Assembly: GCA_963281255.1 (NCBI GenBank) | Contig: OY725489.1 | Coordinates: 5,828,523-5,892,522 of the forward strand | Reading direction: 5' to 3' | Length of the DNA stretch: 64,000 nucleotides | Origin: Aphrocallistes beatrix | Lineage: Eukaryota; Porifera; Hexactinellida; Sceptrulophora; Aphrocallistidae | Shown here: piece after piece, positions 11,206 to 22,228 of the stretch | Layout of the letters: each line of letters opens with the position of its first letter | How positions within the stretch are numbered: the stretch's first letter is position 1 | Position numbers and translations under genes: made by a program | The notes under the pieces: generated by a model | Told to the model about the DNA's origin: nothing | Databases searched by the model: none | What the model saw: only the letters and a program-made list of their open reading frames with translations

Positions 11206-12053
11206 TTGCGGGCCAATGAGTGGACCGTGGAAAAGAAAGGATTAATGATCGCTACTTGCTTGAGGGGTGAAGCATTGGAAATGTATAAGACGTTAGACGC
11301 GGAGAGCAGACTGGATTACGGGAGAGTAAAGGAAAGGTTACTAAGCGCTTTTAAGCCAGAGGACACGAAGTTCACCTCCTTGAGCGAATTCCAAAATAGA
11401 TCTCTTTATCCAGGGGAGACACCTCAAAAGTATTTGTATGAATTTAAAGGATTTTTGAGAAAGGCATTTCCAGATATGTCTGAAGAGGCAAAAGAACAAC
11501 TCTTATACGAGCAATACATATGTGGAATGCCAAGATCTATGAAAACATTGGGTTATCTCCTGATGTCAAGACGTCTGATGAAGCAATGAAACGGACTCAA
11601 GTGCTGAGACGTTTGCAAAGCGAATCAATGGAAAAAGATGGAGAAGTTGCAGTAGTAAAGATTACTAAACATGGTAAGGAAAATGATGAGAATACCGAGA
11701 TGCAAATGCTGAATGATGCAGTAAAGAAGATCAAAGAGCGATTAGATACCTTAGATTACAGGGAAAATAATAATGTAGTATGTAGCGTGGATGGCCACCG
11801 TACAAATTGGAGAATAGGTCCAAGGAAGAGAAGAGGTTATCAAAGTACTTACATAAGAGGGAATGGATACGGATACTACACCAAGGAAAGGAGGGACAGA
11901 GAGATTAGATGCTATTCATGTGAAGGAGAAGGACACATCGCACGGGAGTGTGCTCAAAGAATTGAGAGACAGAGTCGATGCTACAATTGTAGAAGTTTTG
12001 GACATGGAGTGAGGAGTTGTCCCAAACCGCCAACAGGGAATCCTTTAAACTAG
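11206..12053 (+). pseudogene. gag region of the gypsy element
   Basis: The region encodes a retrotransposon gag-type capsid segment (for example the block around SEFQNRSLYPGETPQKYLYE) followed near 11910-12020 by two CCHC zinc knuckles, CYSCEGEGHIARECA and CYNCRSFGHGVRSCP, the nucleic-acid-binding part of gag. It belongs to the broken gypsy copy at 10919-15319. Confidence 0.85.
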
Positions 12054-12157
12054 GAGGGGATCATCGGGAGAGTCGAGATGAATCCCCAGATTTTCAACAA
12101 AGGACTCATTTGTATCAATAAAATCTTCATATTGTTCGTGATAGACAAGTACCAGCA

Positions 12158-14830
12158 ATGCAATTTCATCATGATCATGTTGCACTGGGAAAGTTACCGG
12201 AAACACCAAAACTGTTCATTGAAGTGAGTGGAGTCAAGTGTCAAGCCTTACTCAATAGCGGAGCTAGTGTTAGTTTGATTTCAGAGATTACATTTAACAA
12301 GTGTTCTAATCCAATTCTGAGAACTACTGACTTCAAAAAATTACAGACTGCTAATGGTAGCAAGATGAATTTGGTCGCTGAAGTTTGTTTAGAAATATCA
12401 AATGCTGGACTTCTTTCTTCACAAGAGTTTGTGGTTGTTTCATCCTTAGTGGAAGAATGTCTATTGGGAATAGATTTTCTTGTGAAATATCAAATTGATC
12501 TAGATTTTGCTCGAAGAATTGTAAAATGTCCATCATTTGGAGCTGTTGAGATGTCAAATAAAATAGATTTGAGCAAAAGAAGAAACTCCAATTTTTACTT
12601 AACTTGTCCTATTCATTCAGAATTCTGCTTCGAAAAACTTAAATCACAAAACTCTTCTGATTTAGGCGATAATGATGATTGGGAGTGCCGTGGAGTTGTT
12701 CCTGATTATCGGAATACACCAGTGTTTGAGTTGTCTCTTGCACAAAACGTTTTTAAAATTAATTCACGAATTCAAGGACCTGATTAGTTCGGTTCCTGGG
12801 GTTGCTAAGGTAGATCCGTTTCAAATAAAAACAAGCAATAGCGGTGCAGTTAGGACTCCACCCCGAATAGTTCCTCAAGCTTATCAGGAAGAAGTCAGCT
12901 TACAAATAGATGAAATTCTAAGAAAAGATATTATTAGGATATCTTGTAGTTCTTGGTTGTCCCATCTAGTTAAGGTGAAGAAGAAAGATGGTTCACTCAG
13001 ATTCTGTACAGATTATCGAGGCTTAAATAAGGTTACGCAGAAAGATGCTTATCCAGTTCCTCTTCCGGATCAAGCTCAGAACAAATTACACGGTATGAAG
13101 TATTTCACCAAATTGGACCTAAACTCTGGGTATTGGTAGGTTCCAGTTCGGGAGTGTGACAAAGAGAAAACTGCCTTCTCCCCTGGTCCTGGGATGGGAT
13201 TGTACGAATTTGATCTGTTGCCATTCGGGCTGACTGGAGGACCAAGCTCTTTCCAACGTATAATAGACAAGGTACTACGGGGTCTGGAGAGGTTCACAGA
13301 TAATTTCATCGATGACATTCTCATATTCTCACAAGATAAGATTTCCCATATAGCAGCACTGCGGGAAGTATTTGAAAGGTTGCGGATGTATAATTTAACA
13401 TTGAGAGGTATGAAATAGGAAGAAACAAAGTAACATACTTGGGACATACATTTTCCAGTAGAGGAATGGAGCCAGAAGTTTCTAAATTGCATTCGATTGG
13501 TAATTGGGTTAGTCCGAGTTGTGAGAGGTAAAGCAGTTCTTAGGATTAGCAAGCTACTATAGACGTTTCATCCAAAATTTCGCATCTATAGCTGAACCAT
13601 TGAACTGTCTACTCAGGACGGATGTCGTTTTTACGCGTGGTGATCAGGAGGAAACAGCTTTTCAGAGGTTAAAGGAAATACTGATTTCATCACCAGTTTT
13701 GCAATGCTCAGATTTTAGCAAACGGTTCCAGCTGTATACGGATGGCAGCGGAACTGGTTTAGGCGCAGTTTTGGAACAGGATGGAAATGTTATCGCATAT
13801 ATCAGCAGAGCTTTGCAAAGTGCGGAACGCAACTATAGCACTATTGAGCAAGAGTGCCTTGCTATTGTGGAGTCATTGAAAGGATTCTTTCATTACTTAA
13901 TTGGGAGGAGGTTTGATATAATTACCGATCACAAGCCATTGGAATGGTCGCAAACGCAAAAGGCTATAGGACGCTTATGGCGATGGTCGGTACTTATACA
14001 AGAGTACGACTTCGAAATTAAGTATAGAAAGGGTAGAGAAAACTGCAATGCAGATGCGTTGTCACGCTTGCACGGTGGAGAGAGAGAAGGAAGTTGCATT
14101 CACTCTGATCAAACTTTGAATCGAGTTTGGTAAAAGAGACATGCAGAGCATTAGGAATACGGAAAACACACACTTCGGCTTAAGGGAGCTCATTAGTTGA
14201 AAGAAGCAATCGGACTATTTTGCAAATGTTAAGGTGTTATGTAGAAGAAGGTTGGGAATGGGAAAAATACCTTCCTTTGGTTCTATATCTTATCGTACTA
14301 CCAAACATGCTACTACTAAAGTTACACTATTCCAACTCATGTATGGACGCGATCCTTCGGGAATTAACGAATTGCAAGAGTCTACAATGCATGATCCAAC
14401 TTCATACAAGAGATATTTACGTAACAAGCTTGCTGTCTTAAGGGATTTCGTTGAAGGTCACAAGGCAGAAGTACAAAGTCAACAAAGAGGTACTATGATG
14501 ATAGATCTCATCTAAATAAGTTGTCAAAATTTGAGATTGGGGAATACCTGTTCCTCCATTCCACAGAGAGGAGTAGCCAGGAAGTTAAGTGATAGGTGGG
14601 AAGAAGGATGGAGAGTTGCCGAAATAAAAGGACCTGTCAGTATTGAAATTCGGCATCTAGATGGACGAAGTAGGGTAGTTCATATCAACAGACTTCGACG
14701 CCATGTTCAACGGAAAGACACGAATGGATGGATACAAACGATCCATCGACGGAAGTTGAAATGCCATTACAGCCGTTGCATCCTTTTGCAGGAGAAACTA
14801 GAAGTATTAGCCCAAGCAAAGGGGTATTGA
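12158..14830 (+). pseudogene. pol region of the gypsy element
   Basis: Recognisable parts in order are an aspartic-protease-like segment (about 12240-12500), reverse transcriptase of gypsy type (about 12900-13420; blocks such as DYRGLNKVT and FTKLDLNSGYW), RNase H (about 13720-14070; LYTDGSG, YSTIEQECLAIV, ITDHKPLEW) and sequence like the C-terminal part of integrase (about 14230-14720). The order reverse transcriptase, RNase H, integrase is that of the Ty3/gypsy group. The region is broken and is treated as a fossil. Confidence 0.88.
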
Positions 14831-15127
14831 TTCCTGATGGTGAAAATCAGTTAAACAGAGTACCTTCAATAGCTGACACTACTACCCATAACAGGTCATG
14901 TAACGGATCGAACTTTTCAAATTCCAATACTGATTCAACAATTGAAGATGAACAGGAATATTTACCAAATATATCGTTACCGTCCAATGGATTAGGATAG
15001 GGTCCAAAAAATTCAAGTACTCCTGAAAAGAAGAGTATAGGGCGACCACAATGGACACAAAGGTTGCCAGACAGGTACGGAGATTATGTGCTATACTGAC
15101 GAGGAGATAAACTCGAGGGGGAAGAAT

Positions 15128-15319
15128 TATAATAAGTAAGGTAGAATAAATTCATTAGATAAGTTAATTAATTAGGAGATAATTACGCGCGTAGAAATCT
15201 ATATATAATTGAGAGATTATGTAATAGGAGGAGGATTTTGTGGATTGTTGTATTCGAGATTAAAACTGTTGTTCGTATCGTAAGGTCTTATTACTATTAG
15301 ACGCGGAGCTCATACTATA
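15128..15319 (+). repeat. 3' LTR of the gypsy element
   Basis: 192 bp, about 98% identical to the 5' LTR, preceded by the purine-rich GAGGGGAAGAA. It is followed by AATT, which matches the tetramer before the 5' LTR. Confidence 0.92.
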
Positions 15320-15323
15320 AATT

Positions 15324-16132
15324 GATTTATAAATTTACTAAATTGCTGATCAAGTGTAGTTATTTTAAATTGAAAATACAATAGATACATTTTCATAATA
15401 CAGTTCACTAATGTAGGGCATAGACACATTCCGATATTTTCCCAGTTTCAAGTTGACAGACTGTAACTTGCCTATTCTATAGAATGGCTCATAACTTTGT
15501 GTTTCTAGACAGTGAACCGGTAAAAATCCGGGACCCCACATAAATAATGTTATCTCCAGCCAACCCCTCGCCACTGTATGGACCATATCTCAAAAAACTT
15601 TTTGAATCTCTTAGAAATTTGAAATGCAAAGCATATCACCTTCTATGCCCTTTTTAGAAGGGTTTTCTCAATTTTTAGGATTCAGTGATCACTACCCTTG
15701 TCGGATTATGCAGGTTACTTTATCTCCATAATCCGACATCAGTATACATATGATGCAATTTTAGACAACCATTGCTATACTCTGTTGCTATCTTGCCAGC
15801 AATATTTTGTTCACACTTGGTCACTCTTCTAATGACTTATTGAGTTAGTATACTTATGGGCTATGGCTAAATCGACAAAAAGAGACCTGTTTCATCGTAA
15901 CTTGATAACCACCATGGATGCACAACTACTATCGTAACTTGATACCATACTTTAAATTAGTCATCGATTAGTCCATACTTGTATTGGGCATCGAATTTGA
16001 TACTTGTCGAAGTAACGCATCAGTATATAGTATTAGTATTTTTAAGTAATTTTTTAATTATACTAGCTTGAAGTTTTCTCAATTTTTGTTTATTTTTGAA
16101 ATAATTCGCGAAGTATACAAGCAGATCTTGAA
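15324..16132. other. No gene recognised
   Basis: AT-rich sequence lying beyond the gypsy insertion, on the 5' side of the piggyBac gene; part may be piggyBac 5' flank. A short reverse ORF at 15365-15586 resembles nothing I know. Confidence 0.5.
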
Positions 16133-16279
16133 ATGGATCCTCAGGACCATAATAATTTGGTTCAGTTTATATCGTTTGGAAGGTACCCAGTCGATATTCA
16201 AAATAAACCTAAATATACACGAGCAAATTTTCGGCGGAAAGCCTCGAATTTTCGTATTGAAGGAGATACTCTCTATAAG
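16133..16279 (+). CDS. Isolated first exon of a Ginger/KRBA2-type integrase gene
   Basis: The exon runs from ATGGATCC at 16133 to a consensus donor, TATAAG|GTAGGA, at 16279/16280 and holds exactly 49 codons. It encodes MDPQDHNNLVQF, then YTRANFRRKASNFRIEGD and LYK. It parallels the first exon of the integrase gene at 47036-46908 on the other strand: both start MDP at ATGGATCC, both have a basic patch before an aromatic-rich end, both end LYK, and both have the donor AAG|GTAGG in phase 0. In integrase-bearing elements this segment precedes the zinc-binding domain. No further exons follow: within 80 bp the intron is occupied by a GC-rich hairpin repeat. I infer a truncated paralogue, or an exon whose downstream part lies out of reach. 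Confidence 0.5.
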
Positions 16280-16355
16280 GTAGGAAAAGTACCTACGTAT
16301 TCTAATTCTACCTATATCATATGTTGTACAAATTCCCCCTTTCAATATATGATAA

Positions 16356-16444
16356 ACAAGCGCGATTCGCTTGCTTGCGCTGCGCGGCTGGCGGACACAA
16401 AGTGTCCGCCAGCCGCGCAGCGCAAGCAAGCGAAGCGCGCTTGT
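16356..16444. repeat. GC-rich hairpin of repeat family B
   Basis: An almost perfect inverted repeat with a stem of about 43 bp and a loop of only a few bases. The arms contain GCTTGCTTGCGCTGCGCGGC and GGCGGACAC. It is strikingly GC-rich against its AT-rich surroundings. The same arm recurs at about 36070-36195, 38058-38140, 38745-38822 and 49160-49232. Confidence 0.9.
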
Positions 16445-16469
16445 ATGTATATATAAACAAAAAAGCCCC

Positions 16470-17060
16470 TCACAGACGGGATGAAAGTGTGATTCCACCT
16501 TTTGAGAGAAGGTAACCATAGAAGTGTTACGTTGGAATGCCAAGAAATCACCTGATTGAATTTTTGCTGCGTCATCATGATGACGCTAGCATAATATTGA
16601 AGAAATATCCGTTCTGAACATTTCATGAATCATATTTTCATTTCTATCTCTTCATATTAACTTTCAAATAATTTCGATAATGATGACGCGACATAATCAT
16701 TTAAATCCTAATAAGTCTGCGATGCTAAGTTATAATGACTTGAGAATTGAATAGAGCTTAAATATGGTAAAAATACACCTCCAGTATAATTTTCAAGTTA
16801 ATGCAATGAAACTGCCGATTTTCGATTTTGGCTGACTCATCATGACATCATGATGATAAAGAGTATAACATTGTAGAGTCACCCTTAAACATTTCATTAA
16901 TCAAATATTCACTCCTATGTCAACTTATTCACGAAATATAGAGCAAATAAAGAAATGAAGGCCATTTCGATTTTTTACTGACTTATTATGACGTCATCAT
17001 AATCCACTCAACATATATTGTAGAGAGATTAATACTGAACAGATTTAAGTGTACAGATTA
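16470..17060. repeat. Divergent relative of family B with repeated bZIP-like sites
   Basis: Non-coding sequence with repeated ATGATGACG, TGACTCATCATGACATCAT and TATGACGTCATCATA motifs and repeated CATTTCAT(T/G)AATCA segments. A related stretch lies at 54020-54700. No gene seen. Confidence 0.45.
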
Positions 17061-17640
17061 TTACCTTCTTTATAACATTTTTAATAAATCTGTCCAAATT
17101 AATCACAACACATTTTCCCACTCATTCTGAATCTGAATACCAGAAAATTACCATTCGAGCCTTTCTCAATGAACAAAGCATCTTTTAACATATTGCAGAT
17201 GACCTTGAAGACTTTCAAAGAACTGCTGCATAAAAAAAACACCATGAATGTTTCGCTATATTGAGGAGGGGGGGCAAAACTTTAACTAATTTGCGTGATT
17301 GGATCCATCATATTTAAACCGGATCTCGTTAAATTTCACGAGTAAGTAAAAATAATCCTTTCTGATATTGTATATATCCCGCGAACTTAAACAAAGGGTT
17401 TTATTGCACTGAGGTATGAAAATCAAAGTGTCGATTTTATTCAGAACTGATGCACAGTAGATAAGTATTTTCACTTAGATTTTTCTCGACTGCTAAAATA
17501 ACACTTGTCGTCTTAATATAAACAAGCGTACTTCCCGCACTTCGAAAACATAAAGTTTCGGCTGATTATACAAGATTTTCCTATGGGCATTTTGTTTTTT
17601 ATCAAAAATTTGCCAAAAGTCCTTTTAACCATTTTAGGAT
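17061..17640. other. No gene recognised
   Basis: AT-rich sequence with only short chance ORFs. I see no recognisable repeat or coding similarity. Confidence 0.5.
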
Positions 17641-18736
17641 AACTAAAGGGGTTCTAAACATTAATTTTGATTTTTAGAATTTCAATGCTAATATTTCGCC
17701 ACTTAGAGCCACTTGTACCACCTGGTGTCGCCTAAAAAAGGACACATTTTGTCTCATATCCATAACTTCTTTAACCATGTCAGATCATCATTTTAATGCT
17801 AAATTCGGGCTCAGCACTAAATTTCCAGCAATTTGATATATATATTGGACATATTTGGAGAAATTCTTTGGCTGCGGGTTCTTAGCAACGGCCAGGAATG
17901 TGAAAAAATTTCTTGCCGTTGCTATCCACGGACATCCAAAAACCTCTCTAAAAATGGTCAATATATACATCAAATTGCTGGAAATTTAGTGCTGAGCACT
18001 TAAAATGATGATCTGACATGGTTCGAAGAAGTTATTGAACTCGAATTCCGGTGGACACTATCGAATGTGGTTATTTTTGGGTGCCCAGTCAGCAATGACC
18101 ATTTTTCCCAATTTTGATGGAGAAAAATTTGATATACCATATTTTGAATTTAAGTAGTGTTATAAGTTGTCGAATAAGGATATTTGCATTTTATTTAATA
18201 TTCCAAAGCAGTTAAAACTAATGGAAATTGAGGAAAAAATATAAATATTTTCTAAATCCTATTTTCTGAGACTTTTTTTTCAGCAATTATATAGGTAATA
18301 ACTATTTGTAAATTCAACATAGGGACGAAAACTTAACGGTTTCTGATAGATCTCGAAGAGTAGAACATAATGAACAGACAGAATTTTGATAATACAAATA
18401 AAAAGAGAATTAAGAAAAAAATAGTGTCAAAATTACCAAAAATAAAATTCCTCGGGTGTTTTGGTGTGAATTTATAACAATTTTCAAAATTTCAAAAATC
18501 TGTCTGTTAATTAGTTAGATCAGCGTTTTATGAATGAATTTGAAAAGTTTCTAATGGATTGTAAGCATATTGTTTCTGATTTCTTACTAGTAAAATGACC
18601 AAATTTTGTAAAAATCTCTTTAATTATTTCAATTATTAATGCTGTTTTGTAGATAACTCTGCGATTCAAATCTGCACTGAAAAAATTAAATGAATCGGTT
18701 GAAAAAGTCAAAAGTTAGCTATTATAGGAAAGGCCA
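17641..18736 (+). repeat. Unclassified 1.1-kb repeat family A, copy 1
   Basis: Non-coding repeat beginning AAAGGGGTTCTAAACATTAA and ending GGAAAGGCCAACCTTA, nearly colinear with 22229-23352 and, reversed and shortened, with 51113-51718. It contains an inverted repeat: CTCAGCACTAAATTTCCAGC near 17812 pairs with GCTGGAAATTTAGTGCTGAG near 17978, with an inner hairpin around GCAACGGCCAGGAA. The ends lack clear terminal inverted repeats, so the superfamily is undetermined. Confidence 0.75.
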
Positions 18737-19434
18737 ACCTTAATGGATAAATTTGAAATACGTGAGCCACCAATCCTTAGGAGCATAGGATAGGGAAATT
18801 GGACCGATTTTTATCAAGGAGAAGGTAGTCAATTAAATTTTCCCCCGTGGAGCTTTTGTGGCGCCAAAATGTTTATAAGGATCAACGACTTTAACGTGGA
18901 AATTTTAGAAAGCATATAATCCTTTGTGGTACTCAGCGAGTTTCCAAGCTATCTTGACTCTCTAGAATCAACGCAGAATTGTCTCAGCTTTCAGAGCGAG
19001 CTAGTGTTTAAATTTAATTTTCCCGAGTGTTTGAACAAAACACTAACTCACAAAAACGGCTAATATCACGATTCTTCATCAATTAAGGAGGTATGAAATA
19101 AAGTCTGAACTGGAATGAGGATGGTTATTATCATCATTGCATTACCTAGTTACTCTATTGATAAAATGGGGATTGCAAAGGATATTCCATGTTTTTGTCA
19201 GAAAATAGAGAAAACCTCTGTTTCAATTTCAATAGCCATTGAAAAATGATACACGTTGATACGGAATGATATAGGCAGCGCCAGACCAGGGGTGCAGAGA
19301 GGTCCCCCTGCACCCTCTTTCACCCCCTGACTGAATGCCAGGGGAACCGGTATATAGATGCTCTATAGCATTCCCTGCACAACTCTCGGAAGCTCCTGCA
19401 CTCCCCATTACAGTCATACTGATACATAAGGGAA
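18737..19434. other. No gene recognised; GC-richer block at 19250-19430
   Basis: Mostly AT-rich. Positions 19250-19430 are GC-richer, with AGGTCCCCCTGCACCCTC and similar C-rich words; possibly a small repeat, but I found no second copy in the window. Confidence 0.4.
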
Positions 19435-19438
19435 ACCG

Positions 19439-19631
19439 TAATTTGTCCTAACTGACATTGGAATTTGTCCTAAACTCTAAGTATTGGAATTTGTCCTAAA
19501 ATGGAATCGGGAATTTGTGCTAAATAAAATTCAACTTTGGAATTTGTCCTAAATTCTGAGTTCGGAATTTATCCTAAACCAAAATACTGATTTTTCTTAA
19601 ACAAACTCCAAGTTCAGATTTTGTCCTAACT
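19439..19631 (+). repeat. Array of about seven GGAATTTGTCCTAA units
   Basis: Degenerate direct repeats of GGAATTTGTCCTAA begin near 19440, 19458, 19483, 19510, 19538, 19564 and 19616 with irregular spacing of about 18-50 bp. The array ends at the left TA of a Tc1 element. The same word occurs in the 3' flank of both Mutator-like copies (about 25838 and, reversed, about 59597). Confidence 0.75.
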
Positions 19632-19634
19632 ATA

Positions 19635-20979
19635 CAGTTTGTGACATATTTATTTAGAATCACAAAAGTAGTCATAATTCTCACATTTATTGGAATATCA
19701 TTTTGTGATTACAGGAGATATATCTCAATACAGTCATATCTAATATTTAATGGCCAAACCATTTGATTCTATCACCATATTGCATCTACGAACCATGGAT
19801 GACCAATATGGTTTAAGAAAATCAGGGTTTATACTTTCCCAAATATCTTGAAGCTTGGTACTCAGTTCTGTTATTGTTTTAGGACGTTGTTTTACTAGCT
19901 CCTGCTTCACCCAACCGAAGAGATTTTCGATTGGGTTGACATCGGGACTCTGAGATGGCCATGGTAATTGTTTCGGGACGTTTTACTTAGCCATTCCTGT
20001 ACCTTTATGGCGGTGTGCTTTGGGTCATTGTCCAATACTAGTCGCCAGTCTGAATCATGGAAGATTTTAGCTTGGGTTATCAAATGACCATGCATAATGT
20101 CTAAGAACATGTTGCTATCCATATTTTCTCTAAATATACAGAGAGGGAATGTTGCCATCGATGAAAATCCAGCCCATACGTTGATTTTTGGGACATGTTT
20201 TGTTGTTGGAGCGATTATTTTTTTGTATTTTTTTGTCCACACCTTCACTTGCCCTCTAGATAACCAGATGGACATTTCATCCACAAAAACTGTTTTTGCC
20301 CATTCCTTTTTCGGGTATCTAAATTTCTTAGCCCATTTGATGCGTGCTAGTCGGTTTTTCTCACTCAGCATAGGAACTTTTACGGGGAGTCGCTTAGAAT
20401 AATTGAGATCCATCAAGGCTCGCCGGACAGTCTGGTAAGAGATAGGTTTTGATAGCTTTTTGGCAATTGTCCTTAGGGATAAGTGAGGTTTACGACGGAT
20501 ATTTTGTGCGATAGACAAACGAGAAGATAATCGAAGGATTTTCGGTCTTCCTCCACCTTTTTTATGTGCTAAAGTAGTATTAGATTTTACACGTGCTTTC
20601 ACATTATAGACGGTGGCAAGGCTAACACCAGCATACTTGGCAATCAGCTTAGGAGAGATTTCATTTTTGCCCAACAAAGTCTTTACTAATTGTCGCTTGT
20701 GAATTTGAGACATTTTTAGGGAGCTAGCTTGATGTAAAAGAAAATTAAATGGTTATATAGACAAAAAATAGATATTAAAAAATTATGACGTCACAGAGGT
20801 TCAGTGTAGTCCAAGAAAATATTTTTGTAGGGTATAGATAAAAAGTTTCAACTAAAATTACATTGGTGTACATTATGCAATAGTGTTGACGCAAAATATC
20901 GAATGAATTCATATCAATGGTCGTTTTATAACTTAAGTTTTAGTACTAACTTGATTCTAAATAATTATGTAACAAACTG
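19635..20979 (-). mobile_element. Tc1-family transposon, full length by its ends
   Basis: A 1345-bp element flanked by TA (19633-19634 and 20980-20981). Terminal inverted repeats begin CAGTTTGTGACATATTTAT on the left and, reversed, CAGTTTGTTACATAATTAT on the right, both followed by TTAGAATCA. It carries one transposase gene on the reverse strand. Size and ends match a complete Tc1-type element. Confidence 0.92.
19740..20713 (-). pseudogene. Tc1-type (DD34E) transposase, one frameshift
   Basis: Starts MSQIHKRQLVKTLLG at 20713. An N-terminal paired-like helix-turn-helix region is followed by the GGGRPK linker and a second DNA-binding half (SYQTVRRALMDLNYSKRLP). Catalytic blocks are TVFVDEMSIWLSRG (first Asp), WRLVLDNDPKHTA (second Asp) and WPSQSPDVNPIENLFGW (Glu), about 34 residues after the second Asp. 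A one-base-type frameshift near 19980 separates the second Asp from the Glu; beyond it the frame is open to TAG at 19740-19742, ending SNGLAIKY. Otherwise the gene looks intact, so inactivation seems recent. It is related to the broken Tc1 copy at 45.4-46.3 kb, which also starts MSQI. Confidence 0.92.
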
Positions 20980-20989
20980 TATATCAGCA

Positions 20990-22226
20990 GCCGTATTCAC
21001 TAAGATTTTAAGCACTAAGATCGATCTTAAGTCAAAAATAACGTTAGGGTTAATATGATTAGAATATAGCATTAAACTAATCAAACACAAAACTAAAGTA
21101 TAATATTTTAAATGGTAAGTAGTCATTTATTATTGATCTAGTAAAAATAAACTCTATTTCTTCTTTTTGAGCAAAATTGAGGCCATTAATGTCAATATTA
21201 GGAGCAAAGAAGATTGATTAACCCACTCCTGTAAGACATAGCTTCTATCTATGTAGTTGTACCGCCTGGAATGCCTGGTGAGTGTCTTAGAATATCTGTG
21301 GTTAAAGATTGAATTCTATTATGAAAATGCATTGTTTTATGTATGTAATCTATAATTATTCTCCACTAGCCAATATCAAAGGAAGCAAGGAACCTTTATA
21401 GCAACCAACACATCTTTTGAATGTGTTTAGGAATGCACATTGCAAAACTTATGCTAGTGAAATACCAGTGTGATCTTACTTGCACTCCGATGAAATTACT
21501 CTAGTATAATTAGGTTTATAATGAAAAAAGTACAGTCGAACCTGCTATAACGGCCACTCTGTATAACGGTCACCTGTCTATAGCGGTCACCATTGAACAG
21601 TCCCGTCCGAAATTCCATAATATTGACCCTGTGTATAGCGGTCACCTGCTCAACGCTGCCAGCGGCCACCCATTTGCAGTCCCTTACTAACCCAAAAACT
21701 GTGTATAACGGCCACTATCTGTCTATAAAGGTCACTACCTGTCTATAATGGCCATCACTTTTTCCACCTTTTTATGTGTTTATGACAAGACCTGTTACGA
21801 ACGATAAACAGTTTCATTATATTACTTCAAGTAATAGATTTCTAAAAACTTGATATTCATTTCACTACGTTGATACCTTTTGAGGATTAAGACAACACCT
21901 GTATATAACGGCCACCTGTGTATAACGGCCAATTTTGTCCAGTCCCTTGGGCGGCCGTTATATACAGGTTCCACTGTATATGCATTTTTTCATTTCTTAT
22001 TAATATTATCATACACCTTTCTCGGCTTATCTAAATTGCAGGAATGATCTCTTTGTTTTTAGCAGAAAATTCGGAAGAGTCACTCAAGAAAGAGAGAGTG
22101 TACAGAGATCGTATTGATCCTCTGGAATTCTATGATGATCTAGAATTGATGCAGCGTTTTCGCTTCTCAAGGTCAGCAATATTAAAGATTACAGAGATCA
22201 TAGTTGATCATCCTAATACAACTGAA
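20990..22226 (+). pseudogene. Harbinger/PIF (HARBI1-like) transposase fragment
   Basis: Positions 22044-22226 encode RVYRDRIDPLEFYDDLELMQ and RFRFSRSAILKITEI, the N-terminal signature of HARBI1-type transposases, preceded by a splice-acceptor-like AAATTGCAG at 22033-22041. The exon is cut off at about 22227 by repeat family A, so the DDE catalytic domain is absent. Upstream, 20990-21050 (GCCGTATTCACTAAGAT) may be the element's left terminal region. The supposed intron contains an intact Tigger-type MITE at 21533-21976. Inactive fragment. Confidence 0.7.
21533..21976. mobile_element. Tigger/pogo-type MITE (CTATAACGGCC repeats)
   Basis: 444 bp flanked by TA. The left end CAGTCGAACCTGCTATAACG is mirrored by a right end reading CAGTGGAACCTGTATATAAC in reverse. 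Several ATAACGG(C/T)CAC units lie near each end. No coding potential. Confidence 0.9.
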
Positions 22227-22228
22227 TA

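Larger units (their letters stand above)
10919..15319 (+). mobile_element. Ty3/gypsy LTR retrotransposon, broken copy
   Basis: A 4.4-kb fossil bounded by two 192-bp LTRs and a 4-bp target duplication AATT (10915-10918 and 15320-15323). Between the LTRs lie, in the usual order, gag with two CCHC zinc knuckles, aspartic protease, reverse transcriptase, RNase H and an integrase part, then a purine-rich tract just before the 3' LTR. The LTRs differ at about four of 192 positions (about 2%), which points to a recent insertion. The internal region is broken, with roughly ten breaks. It was inserted at the 5' side of an older piggyBac gene. Confidence 0.92.
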
